Shown piece after piece: positions 50,829 to 58,973 of a stretch of 64,000 nt of DNA (position 1 is its first letter; each line of letters starts with the position of its first letter). The stretch lies in contig NZ_CAJVAS010000007.1 in the NCBI RefSeq assembly GCF_910593845.1, positions 62,001-126,000 of the forward strand. The letters are read 5' to 3'. The stretch comes from Paenibacillus solanacearum (GTDB lineage: Bacteria > Bacillota > Bacilli > Paenibacillales > NBRC-103111). The notes beneath the pieces were generated by a model. That model was not told the origin of the DNA and made no database searches. It saw only the letters and a program-made list of their open reading frames with translations. The translations under genes were made by a program, and so were the position numbers.

Positions 50829-51788
50829 TTAGTGCTCGACTTCCTTGCGTTTAAAGAAGAACATCGAGATCGCCGTAGCTCCTGAGATCAAGATAAGCAA
50901 GACGACGGCCAGCGCCGAACCCAGACCGATCGAATCTCCTCCGCTTACGGAACCGAAGGCTAAACGGTAAAAGTAAAGTCCCAGTACGTCGGTTGAAAAA
51001 TACGGCGAACCGGACGAGCCCTGCATCGCAAAAATAAGCTCAAACGTTTCGAACGCCCCGATAAAGGTCAGAATGGTCATGATCATGATGGACGGCATCG
51101 CCAGCGGGATCGTGATCTTGAATACCATCCTCAAGCCCGACGCTCCGTCAATTCGGGCCGCCTCGTAAATTTCGTTCGAAATCGCCTGCAAGCCGACAAG
51201 AAAGATCAGCATCGCGAAGCCGAAGCCATACCAGCTGTTAACGAGAATGATCGTATTCAGCGCGGTCTTCGGATCCCCGAGCCAAGGTCTGGCCCAGCTC
51301 TCCAGGCCGATCACGGTCAAAATTTGGTTAAGCGCCCCGTAAGACGGGTTCAAAATCAAGCTGAACAAGTAACCGACCACGATGACGGACAGCAGCTTCG
51401 GCAGGAAAAAGAGCGCCTTGAACAGTTCTTTCCCCTTGATCTTGCTGTGGATGATCATCGCCAAAGCGAATGCGATCACGAGCTTGAACACCATTGTGCC
51501 GATGAAGTATACTACATTGTGCCCCAGTGCTCTGGTGAACGTTTCTTTGAAGGGCGATTCGGTAAACAGTCGAATAAAGTTTTGCAGCCCGATGAAGTCC
51601 CCGCGCACGAGCCCCTTCCAGGAGAAGAAGCTGTTCAGCAGCGCTTGAAAGATCGGGTAAACCATGAAACCGACATAAAACAGAAGCGACGGAAGCAAAA
51701 ACAGGTGGACCAGATGCCTCGCAGATCGTTTCTTTTTCGCTGGTTTCGGTTTCGGTGCGTGTTCCTTGGCGCGATCGATAGCCGTCAT
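50829..51788 (-). CDS. Sugar-type ABC permease (MalF-like)
   Basis: 319 residues; ATG 51788 after AAAGGAG. A basic, Lys/Pro-rich N-terminus precedes six membrane helices; the EAA loop reads YEAARIDGASGLRMVFKITI followed by P. It is the MalF-type partner of the next gene. In this operon it sits between cell-wall-peptide enzymes rather than sugar enzymes, which suggests an amino-sugar-peptide cargo. Confidence 0.93.
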   Translation of the reverse strand: MTAIDRAKEHAPKPKPAKKKRSARHLVHLFLLPSLLFYVGFMVYPIFQALLNSFFSWKGLVRGDFIGLQNFIRLFTESPFKETFTRALGHNVVYFIGTMVFKLVIAFALAMIIHSKIKGKELFKALFFLPKLLSVIVVGYLFSLILNPSYGALNQILTVIGLESWARPWLGDPKTALNTIILVNSWYGFGFAMLIFLVGLQAISNEIYEAARIDGASGLRMVFKITIPLAMPSIMIMTILTFIGAFETFELIFAMQGSSGSPYFSTDVLGLYFYRLAFGSVSGGDSIGLGSALAVVLLILISGATAISMFFFKRKEVEH

Positions 51789-51829
51789 ATGCTGCTCCTT
51801 TGTTTTGCTGTATTCACGTAAAGAAGTAA

Positions 51830-52879
51830 TTAAGGACTTTGCGCTTCATCCTTGATCGGGAAGAGCGCGGCGGCAATTTCATCATGCAGCGTGCGGCGCA
51901 GATGTCGAACCGGATTGTTGCGGCCGAAATGTACGGCATTCGTTAAAAATACGACCGAGAGCTCGCGGACCGGGTCGATCCACAGGCTTGTGCCGGTAAA
52001 TCCGGTATGCCCGAAGCTGCCCTTGGACCAGGTGGCGCCGCAGCTGGCGGGAACGCTGTTCTCATCGTGCAGCACTTCCCAGCCGATACCCCGGCTCCGG
52101 AACGGCTGCTGCACGCACGTGCGAAGCAGCTCGGGCGGAAGGATCGCCGCCTTCTCCGGGTGCAGCCAAAACTGCGCGTACCGGGCCAAGTCCTCCGCTG
52201 TGCCGAACAGGCCGGCGCTGCCGGAAACGCCGCCGAGATGCAGGCATTTCTCGTCATGCACTTTCCCGTGCACGTAGACGCCGTCCACAAGCTCCGTTGC
52301 GGCGATTCGCGGCTTGAGGCTTGCGTCGGGGTTGAAGCCGACCCCCGTCATGCCAAGCGGCTCGAAGACGGTGCGCCGCACGAAGCGGTCAAGCGGCTCG
52401 CCGGATACCCGCGCGATGATCTCGCCGGCCAATATCATGCCAAGGTCGCTGTACGTGACCTCCGTTCCCGGCGGCGCAACCGATTCCTGCTGCAGCACTT
52501 CGGATAAAACGTTGCGCCCTTGGGCGGCGCGGTTTTTGTATGGTAGATCGGCGCGCAGGCCTGACGTATGCATTAGCAAGTGTTTTACCGTAATGTCCGG
52601 GTGCGCGAATTCGGCAATATAAGTGCTCACCGGATCATCCAGCTTCAGCTTCCCCTGGGCGACTAACACCAGCATGGCAGGAAGCGTGGATACGACTTTG
52701 GTCAAAGACGCAAGGTCGAATATGGTATCCAGACCGATAGGAACGTTCACCAGTCCGTCGGAATACGAACCGTACGCTTTTTGAAATTGCAAGCGGTTGG
52801 CCACGGTGACGCTGAGCACGCCACCGGGTATTTTATGCTCATGAACCCATTCGTCAACCATAACGTCAAAGCGGTACAT
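51830..52879 (-). CDS. Serine hydrolase of the beta-lactamase/class C family
   Basis: 349 residues, no signal peptide. The active-site motifs are SLTK (Ser58, Lys61), YSDLG, and HTGFTGTSLW near the end. Members act as D-aminopeptidases, carboxylesterases or peptidases on D-amino-acid substrates. Between the permeases and an NlpC/P60 endopeptidase, a role in trimming D-Ala or other stem-peptide residues, or an ester or lactyl bond, is a reasonable inference. ATG 52879 has AAGGGG upstream. Confidence 0.88.
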   Translation of the reverse strand: MYRFDVMVDEWVHEHKIPGGVLSVTVANRLQFQKAYGSYSDGLVNVPIGLDTIFDLASLTKVVSTLPAMLVLVAQGKLKLDDPVSTYIAEFAHPDITVKHLLMHTSGLRADLPYKNRAAQGRNVLSEVLQQESVAPPGTEVTYSDLGMILAGEIIARVSGEPLDRFVRRTVFEPLGMTGVGFNPDASLKPRIAATELVDGVYVHGKVHDEKCLHLGGVSGSAGLFGTAEDLARYAQFWLHPEKAAILPPELLRTCVQQPFRSRGIGWEVLHDENSVPASCGATWSKGSFGHTGFTGTSLWIDPVRELSVVFLTNAVHFGRNNPVRHLRRTLHDEIAAALFPIKDEAQSP

Positions 52880-52915
52880 GCGTGTTATCCCCTTATCGAT
52901 TGCATTGATGCCTCG

Positions 52916-53845
52916 TTATCCCCAGTATCGTCTGCTCGAGCAGAGCTCTTCAGCAAGCCGGAACCCGCTGAGTTCGACGAGCTCCACCGCGCCTTTCGAA
53001 TCTGGCGAATGCAGCATCCGGTTTCCGCCGGCGTAGATGCCGACATGGTGAACTTTTCCCTTACCTTGGTCATGCGCGAAAAAGAGCAAATCTCCAGGTT
53101 CCAGCGAATCGTTGCCGATCTCCCGACCTTCGCGGGCTTGATCGGATGCGTCCCGCGAAATCTGAATCCCTTGCGACTTGTACATGCTGTAGGCAAATCC
53201 CGAGCAGTCGTAGCCGAAGGCCGACAGGCCTCCCCATAAGTAGGGCAGCCCCAGGAACGTCATCGCCTGATCGACGATGCGAAATCCGGGATGAAGGTGA
53301 TCTGCAGCCGCTGGCTCGCTGCCGGCGCCACCCGCGATCCGCACATCCTTCGCGGCGAGAACGCCGATGCCCTGCGGCGTACGGACGACGACCTGTTCTC
53401 CTGTCTGTTCTTCGACCGGCAAACGGGTCAAATAGCTGATCCGAATAGGCGCGATCCCGGATCGGAACTGCAGTTCGGTCCGCGGCGCCACCACTTCCGC
53501 CCATACGGCGTCCGCACCGGCTTGTATCGTTTCGGCCAGCTGCCGCTTCGGCAGCCAGCCCGGATAACCGAGCATGTTCTTCGAGGTAAGCTGATCCGGA
53601 ATCCGGATACTGGCCCACTCGCCCTTCTCTTCCGTCACGATCACTTCCGAGCCGTACAGCAGCTGCGTCTGCACCCGGTTGGCATCGCTCAGGTCCAGCT
53701 TATCCTCCAGCGTCAATGACGCCAGCCAGCCTTCAATATTCGCCGGATGGGCCGTAGCCGGTTCATCCAGCGGCCTGGGCGACTCCGGGGACGTCCATAC
53801 GGTTGCCACGGAAACGGCAACCTGCATTTTCCTCGATCCGCTCAT
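52916..53845 (-). CDS. NlpC/P60 gamma-D-Glu-diamino acid endopeptidase (YkfC-like)
   Basis: 309 residues; the ATG at 53845 shares one base with the stop of the epimerase gene, after GGAGG. Two SH3-like domains (residues about 30-190; YGSEVIVTEEKGEWASIRIP, GYPGWLPKRQL) precede the catalytic domain: YLWGGLSAFGYDCSGF (nucleophile Cys), KVHHVGIYAG and MLHSPDSKG (His residues). This is the layout of YkfC, which cuts L-Ala-gamma-D-Glu from recycled murein peptides in the cytoplasm. No signal peptide, in agreement. It stands next to the epimerase that uses its product, as ykfB-ykfC do in Bacillus subtilis. Confidence 0.9.
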   Translation of the reverse strand: MSGSRKMQVAVSVATVWTSPESPRPLDEPATAHPANIEGWLASLTLEDKLDLSDANRVQTQLLYGSEVIVTEEKGEWASIRIPDQLTSKNMLGYPGWLPKRQLAETIQAGADAVWAEVVAPRTELQFRSGIAPIRISYLTRLPVEEQTGEQVVVRTPQGIGVLAAKDVRIAGGAGSEPAAADHLHPGFRIVDQAMTFLGLPYLWGGLSAFGYDCSGFAYSMYKSQGIQISRDASDQAREGREIGNDSLEPGDLLFFAHDQGKGKVHHVGIYAGGNRMLHSPDSKGAVELVELSGFRLAEELCSSRRYWG

Positions 53846-54945
53846 CAAACGACCTCCATGCCGAATGTGTTGACCACATCTTGAATGCCGAGTCCCGGAG
53901 CTTTCGGAAAGGTCATGAAGCGGCCTTCGTACTGCACCCCTCCGATGACCGGATCTTCCCGCAGCATCAGCGGCGCGTCGAGATCGACCCGCGTAATATT
54001 GCGCTTGCTCGCAGCCAGATGAGCCGCGGCGGTTGCGGCAACGCGTGATTCGATCATGCAGCCTACCATACATTCGACGCCGAATTCCTCTGCCAACTGA
54101 TTAATGACCTGCGCTTTGTAAATGCCTCCGGCTTTCATCAGCTTGATATTAATCATATCGGCTGCGCGGCGCCTTAGAACCTCGAATGCTTGCGCGGGCG
54201 AGAATACGCCCTCGTCTACCATAATGACCGTTTCCACCGAGTCGGTGACGTACTTCAGCCCTTCCAGGTCATGCGCTTTGACCGGCTGCTCCACAAGCTC
54301 CAGATCCAGCCCCAAGTCCTCCAGGCGGCGGATCGCTCTGACGGCTTCCTTCGCCTGCCATCCTTGGTTCGCGTCGACACGGATCTTGATGTCGTCGCCT
54401 ACGCGGCGCCGAACTTCCTGAATCCGCTTGATGTCGTCCTCGATCCGGCCTTTGCCCACTTTGATTTTGAGTACGTTAAATCCGGCTTCCACATAACGGA
54501 CCGCATCATCGCCCATTTCTTCCGGCGCGTTTACGCTTACCGTATAATCCGTCTCCAATGTGTCCTTGCTGCCGCCGAGAAATTGATACAACGGCAATCC
54601 GCAATGCTGGGAGACGAGATCGTAAATGGCCATATCGACCGCCGCCTTCGCGCTGCTGCAGCCGACCATCGCTTGATGCACGGATTGCAGCAACGGCTCG
54701 TAGGCGAGCACGTTTTTGCCTGTCAGCAGCGGCGCGAATACTTGCGTAATCGCGGCTTCGATGCTCTCCAGGCTGTCGCCGGTGATGACCAGGGTAGGGG
54801 GGGCTTCCCCCCACCCAACCCGGCCGTCATCCGTTACGATCCGCACGATGATAGAATCGGCGCGGTGTACGGTGCGAAGCGACGTAATAAACGGCTTTTT
54901 TAAAGGAACGGACTGGCGTATGACGTCCACGTTTTGAATTTTCAA
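53845..54945 (-). CDS. L-Ala-D/L-Glu epimerase (YkfB-like, enolase superfamily)
   Basis: 366 residues; TTG start at 54945 with GGAGG 9 bases upstream. Enolase-superfamily residues are in order: the acid/base pair KIKVGKG, metal ligands in RVDANQGW, LVEQPVKAHD and IMVDEGVFSP, and the second base in INIKLMKAGG. The pattern fits dipeptide epimerases, which turn L-Ala-D-Glu from murein into L-Ala-L-Glu so that ordinary peptidases can finish it. The adjacent YkfC-like endopeptidase supplies exactly this dipeptide. Second gene of the operon. Confidence 0.9.
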   Translation of the reverse strand: MKIQNVDVIRQSVPLKKPFITSLRTVHRADSIIVRIVTDDGRVGWGEAPPTLVITGDSLESIEAAITQVFAPLLTGKNVLAYEPLLQSVHQAMVGCSSAKAAVDMAIYDLVSQHCGLPLYQFLGGSKDTLETDYTVSVNAPEEMGDDAVRYVEAGFNVLKIKVGKGRIEDDIKRIQEVRRRVGDDIKIRVDANQGWQAKEAVRAIRRLEDLGLDLELVEQPVKAHDLEGLKYVTDSVETVIMVDEGVFSPAQAFEVLRRRAADMINIKLMKAGGIYKAQVINQLAEEFGVECMVGCMIESRVAATAAAHLAASKRNITRVDLDAPLMLREDPVIGGVQYEGRFMTFPKAPGLGIQDVVNTFGMEVV

Positions 54946-54969
54946 CTGAGCCGCCCTCCAAAGCGCTGT

Positions 54970-56271
54970 TTATTTTTGAGGCTTAAACCATTTGTCGGCG
55001 GAAGCTTGCGTGTCTTGCGCCACTTTATCCACCGTCAGCTTGCCGATGTACATCCCTTGCAGCGAATCTTCGAATGTCGTTTTCGTCGTCGGCGTGCCTT
55101 GGCTGAAGTTCGTGAGCAGTAAGTAAGGCGTGCTGCTTTTCTCGCTGAGCTGCGCCATTCGCTTCAGCAGCGGATGCTTCGGCTCTACGCCTTTGATCGG
55201 GCTTACGCGAGTCAGCTCGTCACTGAACATTTGACCGAATTGCTTGGAAGCGACGAACTCGATGAATTTCTTCGCTTGCTCCGGATACTTCGTGCTCTTG
55301 GCAATCGCATAAGAACCGTCAACCCATGTCGCGATTTGCGCCGGATCGCCCTTCTTCGCGGAAAGCCCCGGGATAAAGTCGATCGGGAAGTCCACCTTGT
55401 TCGCTTCGAACGTCTCGATCCGGTGGCTGCCGTTAATGTACATCGCGGCTTTGCCGGTGTAGAACAGCGCTTGCGCGTCCTTATCCTCGAGCGCGATGAA
55501 GTCTTTCGGGAAGAACGACTCCATCTGCTTCATCCGGTTGATGGAATCGACAAACTTCGCATCGGTAAATTTCGTTGTTCCTTTGAGCAGGGCTTGCACG
55601 TAATCGTTGCCGCCGTACGCGCTCGGTCCAAGCACAGTGTGCGTCATGGAGAGCAGGTATGCCGCCTTGCCGGATTGAGCGACCGGCGTGATGTTTTTGC
55701 TCTTCAGCGTTTCGCTGGCTTTGATGAATTCATCCCAAGTTTCCGGAACTTGAATGTTGTTGTCGGCGAAAATCTTTTTGTTGTAGAAGATGACCGCGTT
55801 GTTCAGCATGAAAGGTACGCCGTACACCTTGTTGTCGCTGCCTCGAGCCGCGTCCAAATACCCGCTCGGGATTTGATCCAAGCCCTTAATGCCGTCTACC
55901 GGCACCAAGTAGTTGGCATCCGCCAGCGCTTTCGCGCCGTCGTACGGACGGAGCTGCAAAATGTCGACGCCAATGCCGGATTGCAGCGAGTTGGCCAAGA
56001 TCGTGTTGTACTCCGTCGATTTGAGCGGCTTGAAGTCTACTTTGATGTCCGGGTTGTCTTTCTCAAACGCCGCAATGAGTTTCGCATAGCCTTCTTTGTC
56101 TTCCGGTCTCCAGCTGTACATCGTCAGCTTCACCGGATCTCCTTTCGGCTTGCTTACTTCGCCCCCTGAACCCGCCTTCGCGTCATTCGGTGTGGAAGCG
56201 TTTCCACACGCACTTGCCATTGCTGCAGTCAACAGCAGCATCGAACTAAAAATTAACTTGCTCCGTTTCAT
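54970..56271 (-). CDS. CUT1-type solute-binding lipoprotein of the muropeptide operon
   Basis: 433 residues; GAGGAGG precedes the ATG. The lipoprotein signal ends in MASACG. The mature part is a family 1 solute-binding protein (VKLTMYSWRPEDKEGYAKLI, VYGVPFMLNNAVIFYNKKIF, AAMYINGSHRIETF). Such proteins usually bind oligosaccharides, yet the next genes are murein-dipeptide enzymes, so the ligand may be an amino-sugar peptide such as a muropeptide. First gene of the operon, under a promoter with repeated GAAA-N5-TTTC-like elements. Confidence 0.9.
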   Translation of the reverse strand: MKRSKLIFSSMLLLTAAMASACGNASTPNDAKAGSGGEVSKPKGDPVKLTMYSWRPEDKEGYAKLIAAFEKDNPDIKVDFKPLKSTEYNTILANSLQSGIGVDILQLRPYDGAKALADANYLVPVDGIKGLDQIPSGYLDAARGSDNKVYGVPFMLNNAVIFYNKKIFADNNIQVPETWDEFIKASETLKSKNITPVAQSGKAAYLLSMTHTVLGPSAYGGNDYVQALLKGTTKFTDAKFVDSINRMKQMESFFPKDFIALEDKDAQALFYTGKAAMYINGSHRIETFEANKVDFPIDFIPGLSAKKGDPAQIATWVDGSYAIAKSTKYPEQAKKFIEFVASKQFGQMFSDELTRVSPIKGVEPKHPLLKRMAQLSEKSSTPYLLLTNFSQGTPTTKTTFEDSLQGMYIGKLTVDKVAQDTQASADKWFKPQK

Positions 56272-56311
56272 GTTTACGTCCTCCTCGGATAAGTCGTCCC
56301 CTTCAACTATG

Positions 56312-56341
56312 ATTATATAAAATTATGTTTCTTATTGTAAA
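56312..56341 (-). promoter_or_regulatory. Promoter of the muropeptide operon
   Basis: Leftward TTTACA (complement of 56336-56341), 18 bases, perfect TATAAT (complement of 56312-56317), 40 bases before the start codon. Confidence 0.7.
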
Positions 56342-56363
56342 CAGTTTCGTGAAATTTTGTTTC
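56320..56363. repeat. Two GAAA-N5-TTTC-like elements, candidate operators
   Basis: AAATTATGTTTC (56320-56331) lies inside the promoter spacer, and GAAATTTTGTTTC (56351-56363) lies just upstream of the -35. They share the core AAATTNTGTTTCTT, are about three helical turns apart, and resemble operators of RpiR/MurR-type repressors. No such regulator is encoded in the window. Confidence 0.5.
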
Positions 56364-56401
56364 TTGAATTTTATCAATCATTTCCATAACGGCATTATAA
56401 C

Positions 56402-56432
56402 AAAAAAGACCGACCGCCAATACGGGGTCGGC
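56402..56432 (-). terminator. Terminator of the CDF transporter gene
   Basis: On the complementary strand GCCGACC pairs with GGTCGGT around a 10-base loop, then CTTTTTT; 19 bases after the stop. Confidence 0.85.
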
Positions 56433-56450
56433 CCATGCAATATTTGACTG

Positions 56451-57338
56451 TTACTCGTACCATGGATTGATATGAATCAGCACTTCGTCCACGTCTGCGT
56501 GACGGTCGGTAATCGCTTTTTTGATTTGCCGCGAGATGTCGTGTCCTTCCTGAATCGTCATCTCTCCCGGCACGCCGACGCGAACGTCCACCAATATATA
56601 ATGACCGTGCTCTCTCGCGCGCAGCCGGTCGATGCGTTTGACCTGCGGCACCGTCAGGACAAGCGCCGCGTACTGCTCGAGCTTCTCCTGGCTGACTGCC
56701 TTCTCCATCAGCACGTCAGACGCTTCCTGGCCCATTCCGTATGCCAGCTTCAGCACAAGCACCGACACGATAATGCCCGCAAACGGATCGCCGTAGGTCA
56801 AATAATGAAGCCCGTAGCGCTCGCCGATCAGCGCAAGCCCGATTCCCGCAACCGCCGCGAGCGATGCGTACACATCGGCCAAATGATCGTATGCCGTCGC
56901 GATCAAGCCTTTGCTGTTCGCCTGCTTGCCTATGCGTATCGTATAAACGTACAACGCTTGCTTCCATACAAGCGAGACAGCCGCGGCGATCAGTGCGACG
57001 ACGCTTGCCTTCGCCGGCTCCTCGAAAAACGCGGCGACCGACTCGTAAGCGATATACAGCGCCGCAATCGCCAGGATGATCGCCACGATGCCCGAACTGA
57101 GCACTTCTGCCTTGCCGTGCCCATACGGATGATCTTCGTCCGCCGGCCGCTTGGAAATGCGCATGGAAGTAAGCGAAGCCGCCGTGGCGATCACGTCGCC
57201 GGCGTTATGGACGCCGTCGGCCAGCAGCACCTGGCTGTTGAACAGAAGCCCTACGGCCAGCTTCAGAATCGTTAATACCATATTGCTGATCAGGCTGATC
57301 CAAGCCGCGATCATTGACGCATTGTTACCGTGACCCAT
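56451..57338 (-). CDS. Cation diffusion facilitator (CDF) family metal transporter
   Basis: 295 residues. Six membrane helices; metal-site motifs HNAGD (helix II) and DHLAD (helix V), with DHPYGHGKAE between helices II and III. The C-terminal cytoplasmic ferredoxin-like domain (VKRIDRLRAREHGHYILVDV) is complete. CDF proteins export Zn, Mn, Fe or Co in exchange for protons; the HxxxD/HxxxD pattern does not decide the metal safely. ATG 57338. Monocistronic with a terminator. Confidence 0.93.
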   Translation of the reverse strand: MGHGNNASMIAAWISLISNMVLTILKLAVGLLFNSQVLLADGVHNAGDVIATAASLTSMRISKRPADEDHPYGHGKAEVLSSGIVAIILAIAALYIAYESVAAFFEEPAKASVVALIAAAVSLVWKQALYVYTIRIGKQANSKGLIATAYDHLADVYASLAAVAGIGLALIGERYGLHYLTYGDPFAGIIVSVLVLKLAYGMGQEASDVLMEKAVSQEKLEQYAALVLTVPQVKRIDRLRAREHGHYILVDVRVGVPGEMTIQEGHDISRQIKKAITDRHADVDEVLIHINPWYE

Positions 57339-57376
57339 CTTTTATGACCCCCGCCAGAACTTTTTCCCCAAGGAAA

Positions 57377-57406
57377 CAAAAAACCTCGACCGTCACCGGC
57401 CAAGGT
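57377..57406 (-). terminator. Leftward terminator behind a gene remnant
   Basis: On the complementary strand AACCTTGGCCG pairs with CGGTCGAGGTT (11 bp, two wobbles), loop GTGA, then TTTTTT. No intact gene ends into it; it lies 80 bases behind the remnant at 57489. Confidence 0.75.
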
Positions 57407-57488
57407 TCGTCAGCACTTGTATAAGTTCGAAAAATACACTGTAAATCGTTCGTACGCACTGTTCATCACCACATTTATAATATAAGCG

Positions 57489-57705
57489 TTAGAACAATAT
57501 AGCATACATTCGCCGCAACGGCAAAGCGTCATTTGCACATATCTTGGGAAATGTTAGCTTGCGGCCCAGCTCCGTTATCTTGTACCAGGTCAATCCGTCT
57601 ATTGAATAAGACACGCCGCAGCGGTTAAACATATCTTTATTGGTAAAAAGAAAGCCCGGCGCCTTGACGGTGCCGGGCAGCTCGGGCCGTCCTTCGCGGG
57701 TCGGC
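57489..57705 (-). pseudogene. Probable 3' remnant of a deleted gene
   Basis: Directly after the stop of the oxidoreductase gene, another leftward frame runs open for about 72 codons to TAA at 57489. Its translation looks like true protein (LPGTVKAPGFLF, then FNRCGVSYSIDGLTWYKI), of the kind seen in sialidase-like or propeller repeats (SYSIDGLTW). It has no start codon with a ribosome site; the only Met lies 36 codons from the end. An intrinsic terminator follows. I read it as the tail of a gene whose front was lost when the oxidoreductase gene came next to it. A short overlapping gene is the alternative. Confidence 0.45.
57644..57680 (-). terminator. Terminator of the second Gfo/Idh/MocA gene
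   Basis: On the complementary strand GCCCGGC pairs with GCCGGGC around an 11-base loop, then TTTCTTTTT; 26 bases after the stop. The hairpin lies within the remnant frame. Confidence 0.65.
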
Positions 57706-58782
57706 TTAAGCGGAATAAATATGAGGGTTTTGTCTGCGGCATTCTTCCATGACGGCCATCTGCAGTCGGACCTGCTGCGGCGTCACTTCCAGCGGCGCTC
57801 CGTCCACCATGGAACGGTACAGCATCCGGTAAAATTCGCCCGTCATGAAGTCGAACGAAGACACGCCAGCCGGCAGCGATAATTCCCAGTTGTCGTTATG
57901 CCAGGTGAGCGTCTCCCGGCAGTATGCCGGATTCCCGTTCTGGTCGAACAGCGGCTCCTGCGTCAGCTGCTGCGCCGGCGCTTCCTCCGATTTGAAATAT
58001 TTCCACTCCAGCTTGTTCGTATTGCCCGTCAGTCCGCCGTTCGTTCCTTGAATGTTGAACTGCGGTCTGGAATACGAGCAGCAGGACGAGATCTCGAGGT
58101 CAATGACCGGGCGTCCCGGAGCGCGCATGATCAGCTTCACGTAATCCTCGGCGTCGCCGAACGTATTGGCGCGATCCATGACGCAGAGCACCTGCGGCAT
58201 ATCCGGCCCCAGCAGCTGCAGCGCCTGATCGACCGGGTGCGGACCGGTGTTCAGCAGATTGCCTCCGTTATTGCTTTGCAGCGTTTGCCAGTCCCATCGG
58301 CGGGCGAATCCGTTATTCGCAAAATCGACCTGCACGATGCGGCCGAGTACGCCGGAGTCGATCACTTTGCGCATTTGTACATATGCCGGCATGAAGCGGG
58401 ATTGCTGGAACACGGCAAGCATTTTGCCGGAGTTCCGGGACGCTTCGATAAGCCGGTCCACTTCCTCCGGCGTCTTGGCCAGCGGCTTCTCGCACAGCAC
58501 GTTCAAGCCGCGATTCAGCAGCTCCAGCGTGCTGGAGAAATGTAGATGGCTCGGAGACGCGTTGACGACCAGATCCAGCTCTTCCTTCTCCACCATCTCG
58601 GTCCATTCCGCATAGGCGTTGCAGCCGTATTCTTTCTTCGCCCGCTCCCGCCTGTCCTCCAAGCCGTCCGCCACCGCCGTGATTTTGAATAATTCCGGCC
58701 ATTTGATCAAATTATTCCCGTGAATATTCCTACCGCTTCGTCCTTGTCCGATGATCCCGACTTTCAGCACGCGACCGCTCAT
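57706..58782 (-). CDS. Gfo/Idh/MocA-family oxidoreductase
   Basis: 358 residues; GGAGG precedes the ATG. Rossmann motif GIIGQGRSGR, catalytic Lys motif LCEKPLAKT, and the C-terminal domain (NNGGNLLNTGPHPVDQALQL with the His of the family). It is larger than the paralogue at 20.9 kb and differs in the substrate domain (DLEISSCCSYSRPQFNIQGT). It is likely a sugar or inositol dehydrogenase acting with NAD(P). It lies 191 bases from the GntR/SBP-type regulator upstream, which may control it. Confidence 0.92.
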   Translation of the reverse strand: MSGRVLKVGIIGQGRSGRNIHGNNLIKWPELFKITAVADGLEDRRERAKKEYGCNAYAEWTEMVEKEELDLVVNASPSHLHFSSTLELLNRGLNVLCEKPLAKTPEEVDRLIEASRNSGKMLAVFQQSRFMPAYVQMRKVIDSGVLGRIVQVDFANNGFARRWDWQTLQSNNGGNLLNTGPHPVDQALQLLGPDMPQVLCVMDRANTFGDAEDYVKLIMRAPGRPVIDLEISSCCSYSRPQFNIQGTNGGLTGNTNKLEWKYFKSEEAPAQQLTQEPLFDQNGNPAYCRETLTWHNDNWELSLPAGVSSFDFMTGEFYRMLYRSMVDGAPLEVTPQQVRLQMAVMEECRRQNPHIYSA

Positions 58783-58973
58783 AGCAATTGTTTCCTCCTC
58801 TTCGCCATTCCCGTTTCATGATAAGTACAAGCTCCCCTGATCGTTCAAAGCCGGCCGCCGTGTAGCGGCATCCCCAGAACATCGACGTTCCTGCGCGCTC
58901 GGTGCAAGTAGTTCATTTCTGGTTCATATCCATAATAAGCGGTTTCATTCCGTCTTGTAAACCTTAGATTTCG

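Larger units (their letters stand above)
57339..57705. other. Region between the CDF and oxidoreductase genes
   Basis: 367 bases without an intact gene: a terminator at 57377, the remnant frame 57489-57705, and the oxidoreductase terminator hairpin near 57648. The stretch 57410-57488 is AT-rich and shows nothing I recognise. Confidence 0.6.
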
